Shown: in pieces, positions 1 to 4,817 of the stretch
Layout: the number at the start of each line of letters is the position of its first letter
How positions within the stretch are numbered: the first letter of the stretch is position 1
Position numbers and translations under genes: made by a program
Assembly: GCA_028707675.1 (NCBI GenBank)
Contig: JAQWAM010000084.1
Span: forward strand, 1-6,278
DNA length: 6,278 bases
Direction: 5' to 3'
Source of the DNA: Kiritimatiellia bacterium
GTDB taxonomy: Bacteria > Verrucomicrobiota > Kiritimatiellia > RFP12 > UBA1067
The notes under the pieces: model-generated
The model's database searches: none
Told to the model about the DNA's origin: nothing
Seen by the model: the letters and a program-made list of their open reading frames with translations, nothing else

Positions 1-1
1 G

Positions 2-892
2 GCTTCGCTGCCGAATCAGGACAACCCGACAACTTATCCCGGTTCCGGTAGCGACGCCATCTACGCATGCGACTTGAAGGGGGCTTGTGCGTTGCAGGGC
101 TTTACCGTCGTGGACAGTTATGCGACTGGGGATGATACAACGTTCATTCACTGCTATGGCTCCGGAACGATCATGCCGCAGATCATCGACTGCACGTTCT
201 CGAACTGCGTGTCGCGTTTTTACGGCATACAGGCCAACTGCACGCGCTGTCGCTTCCTCGGCGTCATCTCCAAATGGGATCAGGTAGTTGGCAAGAGCTC
301 GGCCTGCTATTTCCACGGCAATACGACGGTCAGCAATATCTTTGGCGTGGCTCGAGATGCGGCGATTTTCTGCACGATTGTCGGGGATATCGGGAGCGGA
401 TACATCGCAACACAGGTGAAGAGCTTCAACAGCGTCTGGGATGGCGGCAGCGGCGTGCATAACAACTGGATTCCCTACGGGAGCCTTTTCTGGAACTACA
501 CCTCGTGCGATGTTCCCGTCTCCTCGTTCACCCATCGTGATCCGCTCTTTGTCGACCGTGCGTCCTCGCCGGAGCTCTATGCGGCGACGCCGGCCCTCGC
601 GGCCGGCGTATCCCCGACGGTGGAGAATACGGCGGACGTCAAATGGTACCTTTTCTGTCACGGCGACTTGTACGGTAACCCGATCGACTGGGGAACGGAC
701 GGCAAGCCGACGATCGGCGCGGCGCAACTGACGAAAAAGCCGTGCCTGTATGTCGAACAGCCGGCGAACGGCGGTCTCGCCCTGGAGGGTGCTTCTTTCG
801 GAGCTTCCACGCTGGACCCGGCTACGTCATTTACCGTTCTTCCGGCGGAGGGTATCCGCCCCTGCATCGGCGTGACGGTCAATGGCGAATTT
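2..892 (+). CDS. Secreted beta-helix surface protein, upstream segment (5' partial, frameshifted)
   Basis: The frame is open from the first bases, so the true start and any signal peptide lie outside the window. The protein is rich in Gly, Ser, Asn and Cys. It has short repeating units with cysteines at regular places (such as IIDCTFSNC and NCTRCRF), as in right-handed parallel beta-helix proteins of the pectin-lyase / polymorphic-outer-membrane type. The module closes near 533-730 with DPLFVD, then DLYGNPI and GKPTIGAAQ, matching the usual 'D..G.P..G..DIGA.E' end of such helices. A short stretch at about 735-890 (PANGG ... VTVNG) resembles an InlB-like or Ig-like repeat. In this frame the sequence turns to Arg/Cys-rich nonsense after about 890 and stops at 1330, while the adjacent frame resumes beta-helix sequence. 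It is therefore read as one gene with the segment at 882-1820. Its role is probably surface adhesion or glycan contact, which is inferred. The exact family is not identified. Confidence 0.7.
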
Positions 893-1820
893 CGGCGGTG
901 CTGTCAAGGCCTGCCATGTCCTGCGGTCGCGCCTCGTCGAGAATACGGCGGTCAAGGGCGGCTCGGCGGGCTACGAGGCCAACCTCTACGGCTGTTGGCT
1001 CGACGGCAACAGGGGCGCGGGCGTTATCGACCATTCGACGGATGCGATCGGCTGCACGTTCGGAGCGAACAACCAGGCTCTGAATGGCACGGAGACGGTC
1101 AGCGTCGCGGCGCACAATGCCGGGACGCGGCTGATCAACTCCCTCTTCCTGGCGCCGCTGCGCCTGACGACGACGAACGCCTGCACCGTGAAGAACTGCG
1201 CCTATCCTGTTTCATCCGAGATGACGGGCACGGGCGTCGTGATCGATGGTGCGACCTGCATCGCGACGAACGTCGATGCGTTGCTCCTCGCAGACGGTAT
1301 ACCCGTGATCGGGCAGAACGTGGCCATTGACAGGGCGGAGCCCTCGGCTTTCGAGGACGGTGACGGATTCCTCGACCCCGGTCATGACCTTCGCGGCTTC
1401 CAGCGGATTATGAACGGTGCGATGGACATCGGTTGCTACGAGGCGGACTGGTCGGAGCGGTATGCCAATGATATCGGTTCGGCCCTTTATCTTGACGTGT
1501 CGAACGTTTCCGCAGCGGTGTTCGAGGAGCCGCTGACACAGAAGGTCGTCCTGCCTGCAGGTGCGACACTGACGTTCGAGTGGACGGCCGCCCCTGGAAA
1601 TGACCAGAAGCGCGCTTTCACTTTCCTGGTGTCGGCCGGCACGCTTTACGTCTCGCGCAACGGCGGCGAACCCGTGCCCTATGCAGCCTCGGTCGAAACA
1701 CAGGAGATCAGAATTTCCGGCGACCAGACCGAGCGGTTCGAACTGATGACGTCTGCGGACGGTTGTGCGACGATTGTGCGCTGCCACCGCGTGGGCGGGC
1801 TTAGGGTGATTGTCAGATGA
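882..1820 (+). CDS. Secreted beta-helix surface protein, downstream segment after frameshift
   Basis: This is the continuation of the preceding segment in the next frame. Upstream, this frame has a stop (TGA) at 873, so the frame change lies between about 876 and 896. Removing one T from TTT at 890-892 would give a continuous NGEFGGAVKACHV. The ATG at 882 is the first available start but has no signal peptide, so a separate gene is unlikely. The segment has a second beta-helix module (GGAVKACHV, LVENTAVKGG, NLYGCWLDGNRG, IGCTFGANN, LINSLFL). It closes with DGDGFLDPGHDLRGF and GAMDIGCYEADW near 1350-1452, the standard end of a Pmp-like helix. A roughly 110-residue C-terminal domain rich in beta-strand follows (TLTFEWTAAPG, GTLYVSRNGGEPV) and ends in GGLRVIVR. 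The stop codon overlaps the next ATG (ATGA, 1817-1820), which suggests coupled translation. Not recognised: whether the C-terminal domain serves in surface attachment. Confidence 0.7.
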   Translation: MANFGGAVKACHVLRSRLVENTAVKGGSAGYEANLYGCWLDGNRGAGVIDHSTDAIGCTFGANNQALNGTETVSVAAHNAGTRLINSLFLAPLRLTTTNACTVKNCAYPVSSEMTGTGVVIDGATCIATNVDALLLADGIPVIGQNVAIDRAEPSAFEDGDGFLDPGHDLRGFQRIMNGAMDIGCYEADWSERYANDIGSALYLDVSNVSAAVFEEPLTQKVVLPAGATLTFEWTAAPGNDQKRAFTFLVSAGTLYVSRNGGEPVPYAASVETQEIRISGDQTERFELMTSADGCATIVRCHRVGGLRVIVR

Positions 1821-2035
1821 AGAATATCAGGAAGAATGCCGTGGCGTTGGCCGGTGCGGCCTAGCGTCCGTGGGCGAATGCGGAAGAACTCGCGCTGTTC
1901 AAGGGGCACATGGGTTCCGTGAACACGAATGATGCAAACTGCTGCGATGAGACGGCCTATAACCCGTCCAGCCAGCCGTTCGACCAGCATCTCCTCCTCG
2001 CGCGGTTTGTCGGGGGAATTGAAGGAGACGGCTGA
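1817..2035 (+). pseudogene. Short exported-protein ORF with in-frame amber codon in its signal peptide
   Basis: The ATG at 1817 overlaps the stop of the beta-helix gene, with a modest ribosome site (AGGGTG, about 1803-1808). Translation gives MKNIRKNAVALAGAA, then TAG at 1862-1864. The same frame then continues as RPWANAEELALFKGHMG to a TGA at 2033-2035, about 72 codons in all. A basic n-region, an alanine-rich core and an ANA-EE cleavage site split across the TAG make it likely that this was one signal peptide interrupted by a point mutation. The mature part would be only about 50 residues, with adjacent cysteines (NDANCCDET), and ends in VGGIEGDG. It may itself be a remnant of a longer gene. 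No family was recognised. Alternatives are an amber readthrough product, a sequence error, or non-coding spacer. The ribosome site for the next gene lies inside its last codons. Confidence 0.45.
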
Positions 2036-2047
2036 TTTTGATAGAAT
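2019..2047 (+). promoter_or_regulatory. Possible sigma70-like promoter before the metallophosphoesterase gene
   Basis: TTGAAG at 2019-2024 and TAGAAT at 2042-2047 are separated by 17 bases and lie in a locally AT-rich patch of otherwise GC-rich DNA. This matches the -35/-10 layout (4/6 and 5/6 of consensus). The transcript would start near 2053-2056, at or next to the ATG codons there. That would make a leaderless message and bypass the TTG start. The -35 half overlaps a good ribosome site, so the match may be chance. Confidence 0.25.
2021..2027 (+). promoter_or_regulatory. Ribosome binding site GAAGGAG
   Basis: This strong Shine-Dalgarno match lies 10 bases before the TTG at 2038, but 25 bases before the ATG at 2053. 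It is the reason the TTG is preferred as the start of the metallophosphoesterase. Confidence 0.55.
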
Positions 2048-2970
2048 TAAAAATGATGAGCAAAGATCGACAAAAAGCGCTTACGAGACGTCGTTTTCTG
2101 GGTGGACTTGTTTCCGCCGGATGCCAGGCGGCCGTCGGATGCCGTTCGTTGAACGGCGAATCGCTGTCGTTTGCCATGATTAACGATTTTCACGAGAACG
2201 TTTCGTTTTTTGACCGATTGGCTCCGTGGATCATCGGCTGTGACTTCACCGTCGTTGCCGGTGATATCCTGAACGATGTGCGGGCGGACGGTTCGGTGCA
2301 GACGCTGCTGGTCGATCCGATGGATGCGTTGCACCGCCGAACGGGTGTCCCCTGTGAATTTGTTCGTGGTAATCATGAAACACGTGGCCCCGCCGCAGGA
2401 AAGTTGCATGAAGCCCTGGGCTTCAAGGACGGCGTCTACTATCGGGCGAAAACAGTCAAGGGCGCGCGGTGTCTTTTTCTCGATACGGCCGAAAACCGTC
2501 CGAGCCAGCAGATGTCCGCTGAGCGGTATGCGATGTTCGAACGCTATCTGACGGACGAACGGCGTTGGCTCGAGCGGGAGGTGGCGTCCGCCGACTGGCG
2601 CACGGCGCGCGCGCGTTTCGTCTTCCTGCACATTCCGCCGGCGATCGTGAATCCAGATGCGGACACGCGGGCGCGGGCGCCTATTCAGCGTTCCGTGCGG
2701 CGAGAAGCGCCCGTGACGGGGCTCTATGAGGTCTTGCGGACGGCGAATGTCACGGCAATGTTCTCTGGTCACGTGCACATCGGGGCCTTTGACGAGCCGT
2801 CGGACGAGCATCCCTATCCCGTCATCGTGGGCGGAGGGCACAGCGATCCCGTGCGGTGCCGGCTGACCGAGGCGCTGCTCACGCGTTGCGACGTGTCGTC
2901 GGCGAGTTTTCGCGTCCGTCAGTATGCGCTCGACGGAACGATTCGCCGGGAACGGACTTTTGCCCTTTAA
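2038..2970 (+). CDS. Tat-exported calcineurin-like metallophosphoesterase
   Basis: This is a two-metal phosphoesterase of the calcineurin-like (Metallophos) fold, 310 residues from the TTG start. All signature motifs are visible in order: DFH (D50, H52), GD in VVAGDILND (D76), GNHE (N112, H113), the FLHIPP histidine (H198) and GHVH (H245, H247). The enzyme should therefore be active on a phosphate mono- or diester; the substrate is unknown. The N-terminus carries a twin-arginine signal, TRRRFLGG (residues 16-23), followed by a hydrophobic stretch. Cysteines at 29 (SAGC) and 35 (AVGC) could act as a lipobox, so it may be a Tat lipoprotein at the membrane or cell surface. ATG codons at 2053 and 2056 are alternative starts and give a signal peptide of more usual length; the TTG is chosen on ribosome-site spacing. 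It begins two bases after the preceding broken ORF and is followed closely by another small ORF, suggesting an operon. The family assignment is firm. Confidence 0.9.
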   Translation: MIELKMMSKDRQKALTRRRFLGGLVSAGCQAAVGCRSLNGESLSFAMINDFHENVSFFDRLAPWIIGCDFTVVAGDILNDVRADGSVQTLLVDPMDALHRRTGVPCEFVRGNHETRGPAAGKLHEALGFKDGVYYRAKTVKGARCLFLDTAENRPSQQMSAERYAMFERYLTDERRWLEREVASADWRTARARFVFLHIPPAIVNPDADTRARAPIQRSVRREAPVTGLYEVLRTANVTAMFSGHVHIGAFDEPSDEHPYPVIVGGGHSDPVRCRLTEALLTRCDVSSASFRVRQYALDGTIRRERTFAL

Positions 2971-2972
2971 AC

Positions 2973-2998
2973 AAGAAAGGAAAGAGATGATGATGTGA
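2973..2998 (+). promoter_or_regulatory. Ribosome site followed by a three-codon ATG ATG ATG TGA mini-ORF
   Basis: AAGG at 2977-2980 is about six bases before ATG 2987, which is good spacing, but the frame ends after three methionine codons (TGA 2996-2998). The GTG at 2995 overlaps this stop and opens the 80-codon frame. This could be a broken start or a start-stop coupling arrangement. Confidence 0.4.
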
Positions 2999-3237
2999 CC
3001 GCTCGGGTGCGTAAGCGTACGTATCTGTCGGACAGGGCGAAACAGCCGGGCGACGTCGACATGTCTGTGACATATACCGGCACCAACACGCGCACGCAGG
3101 TTTACCTGGTGAACTTGACGGTCTTCTGTTCCGAACTGACCTACAACAAAAATGACAGGCTCGTCCTTGCCGGGACGACGGATGCGACGAATGCGTTCCT
3201 TTACCGGATCACGGGATTGTCGGTCATTCTCCGGTAA
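2995..3237 (+). CDS. Small hypothetical protein, probable C-terminal remnant of a surface protein
   Basis: An 80-residue frame from GTG 2995 to TAA 3235-3237. The first 20 or so residues are basic and unlike an export signal. From about MSVTYTG onward it reads like a beta-sandwich end (VYLVNLTVFCSEL, YNKNDRLVLAG, YRITGLSVILR). The extreme end GLSVILR closely resembles GLRVIVR at the end of the beta-helix protein upstream. A purine-rich ribosome site (AAGAAAGGAAAG, about 2973-2984) is best spaced for ATG 2987/2990/2993, but that frame is ATG ATG ATG TGA. The GTG in use overlaps the TGA. A one-base loss could explain this, so the gene may be decapitated or frameshifted. Not recognised as any family. 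It could be a pseudogene. Confidence 0.45.
   Translation: MTARVRKRTYLSDRAKQPGDVDMSVTYTGTNTRTQVYLVNLTVFCSELTYNKNDRLVLAGTTDATNAFLYRITGLSVILR
3201..3237 (+). repeat. 8-bp inverted repeat TTACCGGA / TCCGGTAA
   Basis: Arms at 3201-3208 and 3230-3237 are perfectly complementary, with a 21-base loop. The right arm contains the TAA stop of the small ORF and ends six bases before the next ATG. There is no T-run, so it is not a classical terminator. A match of this size is expected by chance a few times in 6 kb. Confidence 0.25.
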
Positions 3238-3243
3238 TCTGTT

Positions 3244-4782
3244 ATGAAGAGACAAATGATAAATGCGACCGTGTTCTTGGCTACGGTTCTGGCGGGGATC
3301 GGCGCGTTTGCGGAACCGATTCGGATCGGTGCCGTCAATTGCGGCGCCTTCCAACAAGGGGGTGCGGAGGTCACCGAAGGACAGTATGCCGCCGGATGGG
3401 CGGGGCTCGCGAAGGAGTCCGCGGCAGACGTGTTTTTCTACGGACATCTAGGCGGGCGGGCATTCCCCGAGAACTCGCGCGGGCTTGACGGCGTCGATGT
3501 GCGTGCCGTCCTCGCGGACGGACAGGGGAAGGCTTCTTCCGTTCTTCTGCCGGACGCGCGGTCCGCGTTCCGCCTTGTCAAGGACTGGAACGGCAAACGT
3601 TTGGCACTGTATGGCGTCTGTCTGAAAACGTCCGAGTCGTCAGTACGGAAAGAACAGTATCGGACGCTGATGGATGATGCGCGGTCGTTCGACGCGGCGG
3701 TGTTCGCCGGCGACTTCAACGCGCAGTCCGCCGACGATTACGCGGTTTTCAGGGAGAGCGGCTTCCGGCTCGCAAATTGTTCGGAGACGTTCGGTACGTT
3801 CCCGACAGCGGCTCGGGCGGGAACGTATGTCGAGAAGCCGATGGATAACGTCATCGTCTCGTCCAATCTGGACTTCGCCGAGTTTTCCGTGCCGCAGTAT
3901 TTCCGGATCAACACGGATCACTTTCCCGTTTTTGCGCGGATTGATACGGTTGATGCGGTTGCCGCCGAACGCAAGGCCATTCCTTCCGTTTCCGACTACT
4001 TGGCGCTGCCGCAGTCCGAAAGACGGAAGTGGTTCGCACACGGAGGGTTCCGGATGCGGATGAAGAAGGCGGGGCCCGTGAGCGGCGAAGGCCTTCTGTC
4101 TCGTTGGATCGAGGTGGAGAAGATTCCGAACCTGCGGGACGTGGGCGGGCTCCGGACGTTGGACGGTCGCGAGCTGCGGCGCGGGCTTCTCTATCGGAGC
4201 GCCGGATGGAACGACAATGCGAAGACGCCGAAGGGCGTTCCGGAGACGCAGTGGACGCCCGGAAAGACGCGCTTGACGGCGAAAGGCCGCGAGCAGATGG
4301 CCCGGCTTGGCATCAAGACGGACCTGGACCTGCGGACGGCGCGCGAATGCTGGCGGATGACGGAATCTCCGCTGGGCAAGGACGTGCGCTGGGTGCAGGT
4401 CTCGTTCGGGTCGTACGGACGTTTCAAGACGAGGCCTGAATTCCGCACGGCCGTGAAAACGGTCTTCGATGTTCTGGCGGACGAGACAAACTACCCGATC
4501 GTCTTCCATTGCATCGGCGGCGCCGACCGCACGGGGTGTCTCGCGCTTATGATCGAGGAGCTGTGCGGCGTGGACGAGAATACAGCGAACGCGGACTGGG
4601 AGCTGACCGGCGTTCAGACGGCGCAACTGAACTTCGTCCACGCGAAGACGCTCGATCTCTTCCTGGCGCATCTGGCGGAGTATCCGGGAGAGACGGCGGA
4701 ACAGCGCGTGAGAGGCTTCTTGGCCGATTGCGGCGTCACGCGCGAACAGATGGAAGCCGTGCGTCGGATCCTGTTGAAGTGA
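3244..4782 (+). CDS. Secreted EEP-fold / tyrosine-phosphatase-like fusion protein
   Basis: A 512-residue exported protein with two unrelated phosphatase folds. Residues 1-23 form a Sec signal peptide (MKRQ, hydrophobic core, cleavage after AFA). ATG 3244 is chosen over ATG 3256 because only it supplies the basic n-region; the ribosome site is weak. Residues 25-235 match the endonuclease/exonuclease/phosphatase (DNase I-like) fold: GDFN (156-159), MDNV (200-203) and NTDHFPV (223-229). The early Glu motif (usually QE) and the middle catalytic His are not evident (VCLKTS at 125-130), so this half may be degenerate. Residues 290-512 match the Y_phosphatase3 family: NLRDVGG (296-302), RRGLLYRSA (312-320), TDLDLRTARE (359-368) and the P-loop HCIGGADRTG with nucleophile C423 and R429. 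This half looks catalytically intact. It probably acts on phosphorylated sugars, lipids or proteins outside the cytoplasm. It lies six bases after the small ORF and just upstream of the DUF4838 gene. Confidence 0.87.
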   Translation: MKRQMINATVFLATVLAGIGAFAEPIRIGAVNCGAFQQGGAEVTEGQYAAGWAGLAKESAADVFFYGHLGGRAFPENSRGLDGVDVRAVLADGQGKASSVLLPDARSAFRLVKDWNGKRLALYGVCLKTSESSVRKEQYRTLMDDARSFDAAVFAGDFNAQSADDYAVFRESGFRLANCSETFGTFPTAARAGTYVEKPMDNVIVSSNLDFAEFSVPQYFRINTDHFPVFARIDTVDAVAAERKAIPSVSDYLALPQSERRKWFAHGGFRMRMKKAGPVSGEGLLSRWIEVEKIPNLRDVGGLRTLDGRELRRGLLYRSAGWNDNAKTPKGVPETQWTPGKTRLTAKGREQMARLGIKTDLDLRTARECWRMTESPLGKDVRWVQVSFGSYGRFKTRPEFRTAVKTVFDVLADETNYPIVFHCIGGADRTGCLALMIEELCGVDENTANADWELTGVQTAQLNFVHAKTLDLFLAHLAEYPGETAEQRVRGFLADCGVTREQMEAVRRILLK

Positions 4783-4817
4783 AGCATTACATGAACGAAG
4801 GAGTTGTTGAAGTGAAG
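4772..4817 (+). repeat. 13-bp direct repeat TGTTGAAGTGAAG, period 33
   Basis: Perfect copies lie at 4772-4784 and 4805-4817. Copy 1 contains the TGA stop of the phosphatase fusion (4780-4782). Copy 2 contains the GTG start of the DUF4838 gene (4812-4814). The 33-base offset keeps frame. In copy 1 a GTG at 4779 overlaps the TGA as GTGA, which looks like an older coupled start. Confidence 0.6.
4798..4803 (+). promoter_or_regulatory. Ribosome binding site AAGGAG
   Basis: This strong Shine-Dalgarno match ends eight bases before GTG 4812. It decides this start over the in-frame ATG 4791 and GTG 4779, both of which have weak upstream sequence. Confidence 0.7.

Noticed and set aside
1847..1861. GGCC-GGTGC-GGCC hairpin as a terminator
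   Set aside because: The stem is only four base pairs and no T-run follows.
1862..1864. TAG reassigned to an amino acid in this organism
   Set aside because: No in-frame TAG occurs in the three intact enzyme genes, so genome-wide recoding is not supported.
1929..2183. 84-codon plus-strand frame
   Set aside because: It overlaps the start of the metallophosphoesterase in another frame and is Arg/Ser-rich with no export signal.
1821..2994. Mobile element carrying the metallophosphoesterase between two gene fragments
   Set aside because: The flanking fragments show no shared target duplication, no terminal inverted repeats and no transposase, and they cannot be shown to be halves of one gene.
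2047..3447. Long open frame on the minus strand (466 codons)
   Set aside because: It runs antisense through the metallophosphoesterase and into the next gene. The product is Arg/His/Pro-rich with no domain, as expected from the complement of GC-rich codons.
3640..4671. Open frame on the minus strand (343 codons)
   Set aside because: It lies opposite the EEP/phosphatase fusion, whose motifs are clear on the plus strand. The product is low-complexity Arg-rich.
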